Positions 1 through 9,714 of a stretch of 20,277 nucleotides of DNA are shown here, piece by piece. The DNA is taken from positions 1-20,277 of the forward strand of contig JAKOGH010000339.1 in NCBI GenBank assembly GCA_024811115.1, written 5' to 3'. Source of the DNA: Terana coerulea (lineage: Eukaryota > Basidiomycota > Agaricomycetes > Polyporales > Phanerochaetaceae). The first letter of the stretch is position 1, and each line of letters begins with the position of its first letter. The translations under genes were made by a program, and so were the position numbers. The notes below the pieces were generated by a model. It saw only the letters and a list, made by a program, of their open reading frames with translations. It had not been told where the DNA came from and did not search any database.

Positions 1-671
1 GCTTGTCCATGACAGAACCGAACGACACGCTCAGAGCATATCCGAGTTCGCCACCTTCATGAATTGCGCCTGGTGTCAATGCATTGATGTGACTGTAATC
101 ACCAGTGAGAATTCGACGCATATATTCAGCTAGAACATCAGACACACCTTGGGAAACCACCAGGAACACTGAATCCGGAGATGAGCTTCGAAAGACCTTC
201 CCTAGTTCTTGCATACTCCGGCCAAAATTTTCCAAGCGAGCCTTCCAGCCATGTGGATGCGAGAATGGCAGGAGCACCGTGGCCCGGACCGACAACATAG
301 AGGATAGACTGCCTCGTCTTGCAGACAATGCGATTCGCATGCGCGTACACCAAAGAAAGACCGGGACAGGTACCCCAGTGTCCAAGTAGACGGCTCTTAA
401 TGTCGTCTTCTTGAATCTCGCGTTCAAGGAGTGTATTGTCTTTGAGAAAGATCATAGCTGCGACGCGTTAAACTTTAGAGCGCAAGGCGTCTTGTTACAC
501 GACATACCCGCTGCGATGTAGTCTGCTGCACGACGGAACTCCTGGATAGCGTGTAGCTCCTCCTTCGAGCACATTTTGGGTATCCAGCCGTACTTTGAAA
601 TCGAGGATTTCATCGGGCAGCTGTGAGGGATCAGGAGGCGGGTTGGCTTCGTAGATTTCCTGTCCACCCAT
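1..671 (-). CDS. xfp: Xylulose-5-phosphate/fructose-6-phosphate phosphoketolase, N-terminal part (partial, frameshifted exon 1)
   Basis: A thiamine-diphosphate enzyme of the cytosol that splits xylulose-5-P or fructose-6-P with phosphate into acetyl-P plus a smaller sugar phosphate (family knowledge). I read three exons: 671-508, 457-148 and 92-1, the last leaving the window. The introns are 50 and 55 bp, GT-AG. Visible family motifs in order: NPPPDPSQLPDE, AADYIAAAMIFLKDN across intron 1, LLGHWGTCPG, YVVGPGHGAPAI, and across intron 2 GGFPSHINALTPGAIHEGG then GYALSVSFG. The ATG at 671 is chosen because it opens the frame giving the conserved NPPPDP segment. That frame and the SKEELHAIQEF frame differ by one base near 570-582, at an AAAA/CCC run on the coding strand. 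Otherwise the sequence is well conserved. The frameshift is either an assembly error or an early pseudogene lesion. The family identity is clear; the intactness is not. Confidence 0.9.
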
Positions 672-1559
672 GGTCGAATTAGGCGAAGCGTCGAAGAAGT
701 GGTGACAATGGTGGTGGTGGTGGTAGTTGTGGTGAAAGGTGTGGAACGTGTAGAAAGATACGATGCTGCATCTTTATCCTCGCTGGCTTGAACTGGAGGT
801 CAGTGAGGGACCAGAGACGTCACACCTACGTTCACGAGCGTCTGTCATACTCCCTCGCCCGGGTTGTCGGCACGATACCGGAGGTTGCCGACGGCCGTGC
901 AGCCGCTGGAGACTGCCCGATAAACTCAAGGTGCACATCCAACCACAACCCAGCCAGCCGACACAGCTCTCGTCGAGTTGTGCAAATCTATCTCCTTCTG
1001 TTACCCTTCTTACCCCCAATCGTGTCGATTAACGCAGACAATCCACGAAGTACTTCTCAGACAAAGCTCGACTGCTGTTGGAACATTTGGCCGGTACTAC
1101 TGTTTACGAAATGAACTCGCCTCCCACTTCCGCGATACGCCTGTGTAGGCCCACATGTCTAAGTGGAAATTCTCCTGTCTCAATCCCTCTTGGTCGTGGA
1201 TGTTTGCTGTTTACTCCGATTATCGTGACCGCACGTTCCTTGTCCCAGGAGTTCCGGAGTGAGCAGAGGAGGCTGGCTCACAACACACTGTAAGGAGGGA
1301 TATTAGAAGGGAAGCGACAACCACTTGAATTCCTCGGGCTTATGCATAGTGACCAGTCCTTACGTGATGAATTGGAGGTAGAAAAATAGTGAGTGAAGTG
1401 CAGTGCTACTACGACCGCACACTGTTCTCACTGACGGACGGATTTCATAGGTATAGTAAACACGAAGTACTATTTCGAAAGCTATCGGAAAATATAAATC
1501 ATCACACCAAGGCACAGCGCTGGGAACGGCTTGAATCTTCATAAGACTTCCGCTTTGGA
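672..1559. other. Intergenic stretch with no recognised gene
   Basis: Upstream flank of the phosphoketolase gene. Its first 80 bases contain a GGT/GTG run at about 705-735, which is CCA-rich on the phosphoketolase coding strand and would lie in its 5' leader or promoter. Several open frames of 60-108 codons occur on both strands, but none shows a family motif or a convincing intron pattern. I see no RNA gene and no repeat shared with the rest of the window. Confidence 0.6.
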
Positions 1560-1560
1560 C

Positions 1561-2053
1561 TTACTGTTCACCGCCCGCAGAATTGGGCTTGCGTTTCCCC
1601 AGGACCATAGGGTACGTTTCGTATTTCAACTCTTCGCACGAGTACTGTACTGAAGGACGCCGTAAAGGGATTGTTGGATTTATCTCCTGAGGATCATGCG
1701 ACCTCCATCGTGAGTAGTTTGTGTGTACGAAGCTCTGCTTAGCATTCTCACTACGTACAGTAGCGTGTGAAGAAAGGGTCGAGTCCTTTGCGCTGCTACT
1801 TTGGCTGGCGATGGATAGCAGTGAAAAATCCAACCATCATGATTATCTGCCTGTGCAAGCTTGACCGCGTCCCGAAGGAGTTCTTCTGAATACACTGCCG
1901 TGCTGAAGAGGATGATATTAACACATACATTGTGATTATATAGATACCAGATGCTTTCAGCACCACGCGCCGTGTCCAATTGCCATGGAACCTCAAGGCA
2001 CGACGTTCTGTGGCTAGTTCTGCAGACAGAAAGAGGCCCTCGCTCCCACAGTT
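1561..2053 (-). pseudogene. Possible coding stretch of unknown function (relic or incomplete gene)
   Basis: I do not recognise this protein. On the minus strand one frame from about 2053 to 1948 reads protein-like (contains AELATERRALRFHGNWT). It joins across a well-formed 53-bp intron (1947-1895, GTATCT...GGCAG) to VYSEELLRDAVKLAQADNHDG. Further down, 1690-1561 has an open frame that includes RRPSVQYSCEELKYETYPM and ends with a possible GTAAGT donor overlapping its stop. The splice linking the middle to the last part is not clear, and no in-frame start ATG is visible upstream. It could be a small gene transcribed away from the membrane protein gene at 2365, a gene relic, or chance. Support is only frame continuity and one good intron. 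Confidence 0.3.
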
Positions 2054-2364
2054 CGCTGTACCTATCTGCGCGCCTGGCTATACATCGAATCAATATCACA
2101 ATAGGGTGTGATTTATATTGGTTCGGCTTGAGGCTCACGACCCGTGCTGCTCATAACAAACATCTGGTCTGCTTTTTGATGTTTGTTGCGCGTTGAGCTT
2201 GCTGAAACGGATCTTGGGTCTACAGGCTACAAAAATTACCTTCGGCACATCTCGGCATACAGCGGTTGTCAAGCCCAATCGTGGATATAAATGGTCTACC
2301 TTATTAACTCGAGGCTACTGGACGCGGACCGGAGCAACTTCTCGTGCGTAGCGGCTTGGCAGCA

Positions 2365-3881
2365 ATGTCTTCGTCCTTCCAGACTTTGTCTATCTTTGCC
2401 GTTGTGTTCGCCTCCCTCAATGGACTATTTGGTGAGCTAACATCCGCCTCACTCCTTGTGACGGAGTACACTGATCAGACACTGAAGGAATATACTTGAT
2501 ACTCTTTGGTCTGGCGATATGGGGTACCTATAGGCATCCGAGTTCTGCACAACGAAGGCTACGCTTGGTCACCATGATCTTGTACGTTTTCTCAGAGAGA
2601 CCTTCAGTGTTTTTATGGACGTTAACTCATGCGTAAGTTTGTCGTCCTGTGCACCCACTACATTGCCCGCGCATTGACATTCGCTCAGTCACGAAAAGCG
2701 GTATCAGGTCCAAATGAGGAGGCTGAATGGTCAATCCCTCTGACTTTTTGAACGAGTGAGCTTCTCCTCTCTTCGTAGATACGCCTACATTTTCATGCTT
2801 ATGCCTTACTACGCAGCCTCACCACGACGATCTCGGTACGTTGTTTCCCTTTGTTGGTGAGCACGCAGAGCTGACTGCTTTCGTAGGGTGCCATATCTGA
2901 CGGATTACTCGTCTGGCGTTTCCATGTGGTGTTCAGTAGATCTCGGTGGGCATTGTACGTCCCAACGGTTGCTGTCATTATGAACACCTGTGAGTTGGCG
3001 TGCAGTTGTAGGGCTTGCTCCCAGGCGTCCTCATGTGTGCTCATCCATGCCACCCTTTAGTGCTTGGCCTGTCAGGGAACTTCCAACATCTTTCGTTCTA
3101 TCACAGCGCGGAAGCTTATACAGATCACTTCGAGGAAGTAACGTTCCAAATCAGTGCAGCTTGGGGCTGGTGTATGCTGGCGTTCAACACCTTGATGACC
3201 GGCTCGATGGTTGGTCGAATCATGTAAGTAACTAAAGGAGTGGTCCACTCATACACTAATGGGGGTTGACTTTCAGACATGTAAACCGTAGCGCAAGCGC
3301 CAAGAATGCAACGGGCAGTCAAAGCCGCCACTATACAGTTGCCTTGGAGGTCATTGTTGAGTCGGCTCTTGTCACGTGGGTCGGGCTAGCCGTCTATGGC
3401 ATCGCATCAGTGGCACCTCAGGGACGCGTCACCGTAAGCCTAGCTACTTTTATGCCAAATGGCGAAGGCTCATCCTCGCCAATCTCGAATAGGACCATTG
3501 GGATGTCGGGTTTGTTATGAGCTGCATTCTACCTGTATTCTTTGTAAGAACTTTCCTTCAAGTGACGAAGACGCGAAAAATCTCTGATTATCGTTGTAGG
3601 GCATCTCCCAGTGCCTCATTACCGCTCGCCTCGGACTCGCTCCCGGCATCAGCGCAGATGAAAACGGCGGTCAGCGTGTTATTAGTCAGAGCTGCAGCTG
3701 CAATGGGAGCACTAGAACAACGTGAGGTATTGCTATCGTTGTCCGGCAAGAGACACATGTTGATTCCGTCGATGGCCATGTCGATCCCATGTACACGGAG
3801 AAGTTTTCGGAGACCTTAGGCTCAGGCGGTCTCGACTCCAGCGCCTTTCCACACGATTTGACTAGCATGGCTCATGTATAG
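2365..3881 (+). CDS. Multi-spanning integral membrane protein of an agaricomycete-expanded family, with in-frame TGA
   Basis: Hydrophobic protein of about seven membrane spans; function unknown. Exons I support: 2365-2431, 2479-2632, 2689-2707 (uncertain), 2779-2835, 2887-2989, 3061-3223, 3277-3433, 3493-3543 and 3600 onward, with GT-AG introns of 47-71 bp. Telling segments are TEGIYLILFGLAIWGTY, LLRSLTTTISGAISDGLL plus VWRFHVVF, AAWGWCMLAFNTLMTGSM, VIVESALVTWVGLAVYG and GISQCLITARLGLAPG, in the order and spacing I associate with the large family of agaricomycete seven-span proteins of unknown role. Between 2689 and 2779 the splice pattern is unclear: the branch-like CTGAC and acceptor are good but the donor is weak. 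The frame hits TGA at 3723-3725, yet the same frame continues as plausible protein (GIAIVVRQETHVDS and onward) to TAG at 3879-3881. The gene may be damaged or carry a sequence error. Confidence 0.7.
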
Positions 3882-4531
3882 CTCTTCATCCCGAACTCTT
3901 GAAGACAATGATGACTATGTGGGGAAGGGTGTTTCGTGTCTGAGCTGAGAAGGCTCCGGGTACGGTGTCAAATGCGCAGAAAAGTAAGCACCTCAACAAC
4001 GGCGGGCACGAAGTAGAGTCATTAACGTGTTACAGTCGTGCCGAAACCTCAGGGCTGCTCCATTTTAAACAGCAGACCCGAAAGATGACCGTTCCCGGGT
4101 GCTGATAAATCGATGAGAAGCACGCTTGTGACTACGGACAGAAAGCTAGCGGGATGAGGTAGCAGCGCCATGCTTGATACGTACCATGCTAGTAATATAT
4201 ATATTCAGATTTGAGGTCATGGGAAGGATGCCCGTCAGGCTTCCTTGCATTCCACAGAAAAGTCTCAGGAAGTGCGGCGCGCAAGAAGACAGCTGCGATA
4301 ATCATGTATACCTGGACACTGCTCAATTACGTGCTATATCTCAGACAGGCGGGCCGCTTATACTGCCAGGCGACTCACTTATGTACACACGCCGTGTGCA
4401 AGGGTGGGACAGGTGAAGACACTTGTCAACGCTCGTACGAAAGTCAGTCGAATATCTCCGGGCACGACATTAGAAGTACACTAAGCTATTGATACTGTAG
4501 TTTGAAGCCGCGAGAGAATCATTCTTGAGCC
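3882..4531. other. Intergenic stretch with no recognised gene
   Basis: Sequence between the membrane protein gene and the left LTR of the copia element. Open frames around 4174-4492 are short and show no motif or splice pattern I trust. No TIR, tandem repeat or RNA gene was seen. The five bases before the LTR (GAGCC) do not match the five after the right LTR (ATTGC). Confidence 0.5.
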
Positions 4532-4822
4532 TGAGAGAATTGAAATGATTGAACTAAGGTATATTCAGCATATTCAGCTTGGTATATATACAAGTAATGA
4601 AGGACCCCTGGAACTACTAAGACTCCTGGTACAATACTCAGGTCTAGCTATTCTAAGTGATCTATGCATATGGCATATGAAGAGAGGGTTAGGAGACACT
4701 ACTCTAGTCCATGGAATACCCAAGGTTGTACTCTGGATCTCCTATGTCTATATTTGGCAATAGTCCTTGTCGTGCTGATAGGTGCTCATGCATAGCAGCG
4801 GCTAGGCGCTTATATTCTGACA
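4532..4822 (-). repeat. 3' LTR of the copia element (291 bp)
   Basis: On the plus strand it runs from TGAGAGAATT to TTCTGACA, so on the element strand it is TG...CA. The right boundary is set by the adjacent polypurine tract and by similarity to 13614-13834; the left boundary by loss of similarity. It contains a short tandem pair (TATTCAGCA/TATTCAGCT) and a TATATATAC stretch. Relative to the other copy it has 70 extra bases at about 4736-4805. Confidence 0.88.
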
Positions 4823-4832
4823 CTCCCACTCA
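4823..4832 (-). other. Polypurine tract of the copia element
   Basis: On the element strand TGAGTGGGAG lies directly before the LTR start TGTCAG. This is the expected position for the plus-strand primer of reverse transcription. The assignment rests on position and purine content. Confidence 0.7.
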
Positions 4833-4844
4833 ATAAGTTGCTGC

Positions 4845-5207
4845 TTAGACTTTGGTAGTGATACCAAGCAGGGCCTTGAAGTACTCGAACTTCGTACATC
4901 CAAGAGGTTTGGTGAGAATGTCCGTGATCATGTCGTTCGTACTGATGTAGACGATCTTGACCTGTCCGGACTCGTAATACTCCTGAATGAAGTGGTAATG
5001 AATGTCGACGTGCTTGAGTCTTCTGTCATGTGCGGGATTGACTGTCAGAAATATACCTCCCTGATTATCAGAAACCAGGAGGACAGGAGCAGATGGTCCA
5101 TATCTGATCTCCTGTTGAAGTGACGTCAGCCAAGCAATCTCGGAGCAAGCTTCCGAAAGCGCCATATACTCAGCTTCTATTAAGGAACATGCCACAGTCT
5201 TTTGCAT
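4845..5207 (-). pseudogene. copia pol: RNase H domain and C terminus
   Basis: This 120-codon open frame is the C-terminal end of pol. Visible family features are SLIEAEYMALSEA (the acidic catalytic segment), VSDNQGGI with a catalytic Asp, and the typical copia run RRLKHVDIHYHFIQE, followed by TDILTKPL, close to the normal pol C terminus. RNase H degrades the RNA strand of the RNA-DNA hybrid during replication of the element. It ends 22 bp before the LTR, as expected. The frame is open here but is separated from RT by stops upstream (5208-5336), so it is a relic. Confidence 0.9.
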
Positions 5208-5336
5208 TTGTGAAGTTCAGGTCACAGCATCAGCCATGAGAAATATGAAACCAGTAGTTGATCACCAGTTATCCCAATTCTCACCCCAGTCTGCATCTGA
5301 ATATTTGATCAAGCCTGATAAACCAGCACCTTGGTA

Positions 5337-5622
5337 CTAGATCTTTGAAGTGACGGTAGTCTGGAGATAGTGAAAAATATGCTTAGCCACCATAATGTGT
5401 TGTTCAGTCGACTCCTGCATATGCTGAGATAGGTGTGAGACTGCCCATGCGATGTCAGGTTGTGTTCCGATCATGAGATAGATAAGACTACTAATCATTT
5501 GCTGGTAGAATGTCTGCTGACTGGCCTCAGCTGTAAAGCCGGGCTCGGCCGTTTCAAGATGGATGCCTTCCGGAAGCAATGTCCAGCGTGGCTTCGAGTT
5601 CTCCATTTGGAAATGTAAAAGA
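5337..5622 (-). pseudogene. copia pol: RT thumb/connection region, 3' of the MITE
   Basis: The open frame 5606-5337 reads as the part of copia pol after the catalytic core. It includes FYQQMISSLIYLMIGTQPDI and WAVSHLSQHMQESTEQH then AKHIFHYLQTT, matching the usual 'LIGSLMYL..TRPDI' region. It is cut from the upstream RT core by the hAT MITE at 5631-6296; the two halves abut at the target duplication ATCCCTCC. Confidence 0.88.
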
Positions 5623-5630
5623 ATCCCTCC

Positions 5631-6296
5631 TAGTGTTGCCGAAGTTCAGTTCAGTTCGGTTCGGGTCCATTTTTGTCCGAACCAGAACCAGAACTAAGTG
5701 TTTAGCAGCTGAACCTGAACCGAACTGAACTGAACCAGTATGAACTGGTTTGGTTGGTTCAATTCAGGGTTCGAACTGGTTCGAACCATTGAACCATGTA
5801 TATATCAGCTTTACTCTGTCAAATCAGTATAATTGCAATGGTAGATTATAATAAAGTTATATATTGACATCTAGAAGAGTTTGTATAGTGCAAAAGCCTT
5901 ATATTATGATGTTTTGAAGCTCAGTGTCTGATAGAGGCTGTCAGTTGCCTTTTTGGCAGCTATTGATGGCATCATATATACACCAAAACATAAGCAGAGT
6001 GACATTTGATGCTCAGTTTACAAGCACAACAATGAAAAATAGTTTAGACATGCTATAGTAAGTAAGTTCATGTACTTTTCTCATGAATCCCAGTACAAAT
6101 ACACTACATAACATATACATGGTTCATGGTTCGAACTGGTTCGAACTTGGTTCAGAGCGTGACAGCCATGCCCCGAACCAAGAACCGAACCAAGTTATCT
6201 AGAGGCCGAACCAGAACCGAACCAAACTGAACACACGGCTCGGTTCATCGGTTCTGGTTCTGAACCGCCGAACCGAACTGAACTTCGGCAACACTA
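5631..6296. mobile_element. hAT-type MITE (666 bp) inserted in reverse transcriptase
   Basis: Terminal inverted repeats begin TAGTGTTGCCGAAGTTCAGT on the left and end with the complement on the right (CTTCGGCAACACTA). An exact 8-bp target duplication, ATCCCTCC, sits at 5623-5630 and 6297-6304. TAGNG termini with 8-bp duplications are the hAT signature. The outer 150 bases on each side are packed with short GGTTCGAAC/CCGAAC-type motifs in both orientations, while the middle (about 5800-6120) is AT-rich. There is no transposase frame, so the element is non-autonomous and would need a hAT transposase elsewhere. The host sequence on both sides is copia pol. Confidence 0.93.
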
Positions 6297-6304
6297 ATCC
6301 CTCC

Positions 6305-7060
6305 TGTATAAGCTTGTTGATCAATTGTCAGGAGTTTCTTTGACCGATTACGGAGCGATTCGCATCCCTATGAATGAGGTAGCAGGTCCTATGTCTGGCA
6401 TTTAGAATTTCTTAGCAAGTAGAGTTTTCATCCTCTTGATGTCCTTTAAACTTAGAACCATATGCAGAAGATCGTCAACATAGACAATGAGGATCACTTC
6501 TGATTGGTCATGTTTATAAACGTAAACGCCTACATCAGAGCACGTGCGCTTGTAGCCTTGTTCAAGAAGTATTACATGTAGCTTCTCATTCTAAGTGCAC
6601 GAGGCTTGTTTTAGCCCATAAATTGCTTTTTTAAACGGCACACCTAGTTTTCCTGCCCCTTCTTCACAAAACCTTCTGGTTGTTCCATGTAAATCTCTTC
6701 GTTGAGCACACCATAAAGGAAAGCCATTTTAATATCCATTGCCTCAAGTTCCCAATTGTTGAGTGCGCAGTGTGCTAGCAAAATTGTATTGCTTTGTAAC
6801 AAGCAACGGAGAGAAGGTTTCCTGAAAATCAATTCTCTCTATCTGGGTAAACCCTTTCGCAACTAAGCGTGCCTTGTAGCGGCTGTCAGGTTTTTGTCCA
6901 AAGACTCACTTGCATTTCACAACTCTCCAATTCGCAGGTCTGGTGACTAGGACCCACATTTCGTTCTTCATCTGAGATTTGATCTCTTCCTCCATTGCAA
7001 GCTCCCACTGCTTCGCATTGGGCCGGTTTATGGCCTCACAATAGGTTAGAGAGTTGAAGG
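6305..7060 (-). pseudogene. copia pol: reverse transcriptase core
   Basis: The translated minus strand, across several stops and frameshifts, follows copia RT. In order: QWELAMEEEIKSQ near 7010, RYKARLVAKGFTQ near 6870, MDIKMAFLYGVLNEEIYMEQ plus PEGF at 6740-6670, and the catalytic YVDD box at 6471-6482 within LIVYVDDLL. The first catalytic Asp (in MDIKMAFL) and the YVDD pair are kept, but stops such as one just after KVLAKKF-like sequence near 6410 make it inactive. RT copies the element RNA into DNA using the primer described at 13602. The MITE begins just downstream on the element strand. Confidence 0.9.
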
Positions 7061-7949
7061 ATGCCGCGTGACTGAGATTGATATCAAACCATCTCGTTAA
7101 ATCAATGATCTCTTGATCCGGCTGGACCTGAGATTCATTGGGCTCTTCATCCGAGTCTTCTCCTGGAGAAGTTTCCTTCAGAGCATCTCGCTACTCACGC
7201 CACTCGGCCCGCTCACATTTTGCTTTGTCCTGAGTGTACTTGTCATGTACACAGGCATGTTCTTGCTCTTTGTAGGCTTCCGTCAGAGGTATGTCACCAT
7301 ATGAGTTGTTCTGTTGATGCCGCTGTTTAGCATTTTGCCTTTGAGGTCTCGGAGCTCTTAGAACAGGTTGTAGTGTGGGACTATGGTAAGGATTGCGTCT
7401 TTACCTTGGATTCATTGGGCTAGGACTACGTGGTCTAGGCTGTGGAGGTGGTGGGCCTATAATAAAGCCAGGTTTGTCAAGGTTCTGATGTTGGGATGCC
7501 GGTGGTTCCGGTGTTGGGTCTTAGTAGAGATCTTCATCATAGCCATTGCAACGTGCTTCAGGCGCTGGTGGATCATATGGCAGATCTAGGGATTGTATGA
7601 AGGGATTTGATCATATGAGATCAAATTACTACTGTCTTCAGGGAAGTATCGCTTTAGATTAGAATTTGGATCTAAGCTCGGCTTGGGTTAAGCAGGTAGT
7701 TCAGCTGGTGCGGATTCTGATGTACGATCACCAGTTTCTCGCCTGGGAAAGGAAGTCTCATCGAAGGTGATGTTGCATGCAACAACGATGGAGCAGGTAG
7801 ATGGATCCTAAAATCAGTAACCCTTTGTTCTGATTTCATACTCAACAAAGATCATCACTTTGGCTTTTGCCTGAAGCTTATTGACCCTCGCATTCTTTGT
7901 GGATGTGGATGTAGGCTTTGCAGCCAAAAACTTTAAAGTACAATACGTC
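7061..7949 (-). pseudogene. copia pol: degenerate linker between integrase and RT
   Basis: This stretch lies between recognisable integrase and RT. In copia elements this zone encodes the poorly conserved integrase C-terminal part and a linker. No intact frame longer than about 60 codons occurs on the element strand and I see no separate inserted element with TIRs or duplications. Plus-strand open frames here (7113-7304, 7383-7589) look like antisense shadows. Confidence 0.6.
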
Positions 7950-8660
7950 CAGAATTATACTGTCCTAAACTGTGATTGGAGCCTTCCACTGGTGCCTTCT
8001 GAGCTAGTTATATATGTGCACGGCGGTTTCGACAGCTAGTTTCCAAAAGCCTGATGATAGCTCTGCATAATGACGCATAGCTTCGGCCTTGTTGGTCGTT
8101 GTCTGCTGCCAGCGCTCCGCTTTACCATTTTGTTGTGTTGTTCTTGCAACTGAGAGCTCACGCTCAATTCCTCATTCCGATAAGTTGTTGTTAAATTTCT
8201 GACTTAAAAACTCCCCCTCTCAATCGGAACAGATTGCTTTAACCTTCCGGTTGAGTTGATTTTTGCCCAAGCGACGTAGTTCTTGAAGGCAGTGAGGGTT
8301 TGGGACTTTTGCTTAAGAAACCAGCAAAGTCCAAAGCCAGAGTAATTGTCCAATGTAGTCAGCGTGTAGCAGTAACTATCAATGGAATTGGCCAGATATT
8401 TAACTAGATCCATGTGAATGAGATCTAACGGATTTGATGTCCGTGACTCTGAAGCTTTAGGAAAAGGTATGTGCTTGGACTTGCCAAATTCACACTTGTT
8501 ACACGGTGTTTCCTTTGCCGGTGCCTTGATGTGATCTGGTACTGCTTTTACATTCCCTGGAAGTTTCTCAATAGAAGACTTCCTGGCATGTTCAAAGTGG
8601 CAGTGCTAAAGATCATAATTGATAGAAGTTGATATTGATGTTGCAGAAATAATAGGTGGC
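7950..8660 (-). pseudogene. copia pol: integrase (GAG-pre-integrase and catalytic core)
   Basis: On the minus strand a zinc-binding segment appears first (HCHFEHARKS, then CNKCEFGKSK near 8490-8512). The DDE core follows: a first Asp in LIHMDLVKY (about 8410), a second in TTLDNYSGFGLCWFLKQKS (about 8345), and the Glu in QNGKAERWQQTT (about 8125) followed by AVHIYN. The order and spacing match copia integrase, which inserts the cDNA into host DNA. A stop and a frameshift after 8204 break the frame between the second Asp and the Glu, so no active enzyme is made from this copy. Confidence 0.88.
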
Positions 8661-9110
8661 ACAGCTTCTAGAGCAGTATCAGCCTTCATGAATTTCTTGT
8701 ATATTAACACAGTAGCTTGTAACTAGTATAGGCAATCAAACGAATTATATTGGGCCCCAAAAGAATTGGGCTGCTTAAACTGTTTTGGTGAGGATAAAGT
8801 CTCACTATGCATGTAAATGTGATATCCCTTCTCTATTAGAACACGTGGTGTGAAGAAGCATCTGTTCACTTGAGGAACATAAAGCACTTCCGTGAGAAGG
8901 AGATGACAAGGTTTGCCGTTGACTTGTACCTACAGCACCACAGTGTTGTGGCCTATGATGCTTAGAGTTTGTTTCTTTCCTGCTATTTTCGCTATACCCT
9001 GGCGTCACGAAGTCATAATAGTGGACAAAGTCTCATTTGTCGTGGGTCACATGAGCTGTGCAACCCAAATCTATCATCCACTTTGTATGCTTATCATGGG
9101 CGGAGTACAA
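8661..9110 (-). pseudogene. copia pol: protease region
   Basis: The segment MIDLGCTAHVTHDK at about 9034-9074 lines up with the copia protease active site, normally D-S-G followed by T/S and H. The Ser codon has become Leu (TTG at 9066-9068), one transition away from TCG, and a stop follows soon after. Further frames downstream include the part up to integrase, with stops. The protease would cut the Gag-Pol polyprotein in an active element. Confidence 0.75.
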
Positions 9111-9159
9111 AGAAATAGTAATGGATTCCGAAGACGATAATGGTACAGCAGGTAATTCT

Positions 9160-9714
9160 ACAATTTCTAAACTAAATACAGTTGCAGCATTGTTATTGTT
9201 CCCCCTCTCTTCCTCCTTCCTTGGCCTTGATTGCCACTCCCATTGTTGCCATTGTTATTGTTACCATTATTTGAATTGCCGTTGCCGGAGTTGCTGTTGT
9301 TAGAATTTAAGTTGTCATTGTTGCCGTTATTACCAGAGTTGGAGTTGCCGCTGGAATTACTTCCATTCAAGCCAGACTGCTGGTTCGGGCATGTGCCCTT
9401 GTCCCAGTGTTGCTTGGTGGTATAGTTGGTCTCCTTCTTGCACTTAGCACAGTACTTAGAGTGCTTTGGCGCATTAGAGACGCAGGCGATCTGAGTCTGG
9501 TTGGCGACACAGCAGGACTCCTTCTCAATGATCTTGGGCTTGATGTCACTTAGCTTGAGCATACTCAGGTCTTGGACTGTGGTGAGGATAGTGCCAACAA
9601 TGGCTTGCTATGACGATGGTATACAATTAATAATTAGGAGGGCAAGGAGTTGGTCCGAAATGACAATACTGGCATTGACAACCTGAGCAGCAGCCTCGAT
9701 CATGGTGTCGATCT
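9160..9714 (-). pseudogene. copia gag, C-terminal part with zinc knuckle and Asn/Gly-rich tail
   Basis: The frame 9562-9167 carries a CAKCKKETNYTTKQHWDKGT plus C motif (C-X2-C-X10-H-X5-C, near 9410-9460), a variant of the Gag nucleocapsid knuckle that binds RNA. A low-complexity tail of Asn, Gly and Ser follows (about 9200-9370), then a basic QGQGRRKRGG stretch. Upstream on the element strand (9712-9563) the same coding sequence reads DTMIEAAAQVVNASIVISDQ with one stop near 9605. It ends at the solo LTR that splits gag. The wider X10 spacing is unlike the usual CX2CX4HX4C. Confidence 0.8.

Noticed and set aside
763..1114. Overlapping open frames on both strands
   Set aside because: Mutually overlapping, no conserved segment, no intron pattern.
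3723..3725. TGA as peroxisomal readthrough signal
   Set aside because: The known efficient context is TGA CTA; here TGA is followed by GGT, and the protein is a membrane protein without a peroxisomal tail signal.
7113..7589. Hydrophobic plus-strand open frames, at first sight like membrane proteins
   Set aside because: They are antisense to degenerate copia pol on the minus strand and have no splice or family support.
9058..9425. Leu/Pro-rich plus-strand frames
   Set aside because: Antisense shadows of the Asn/Gly-rich Gag tail; the low complexity explains them.
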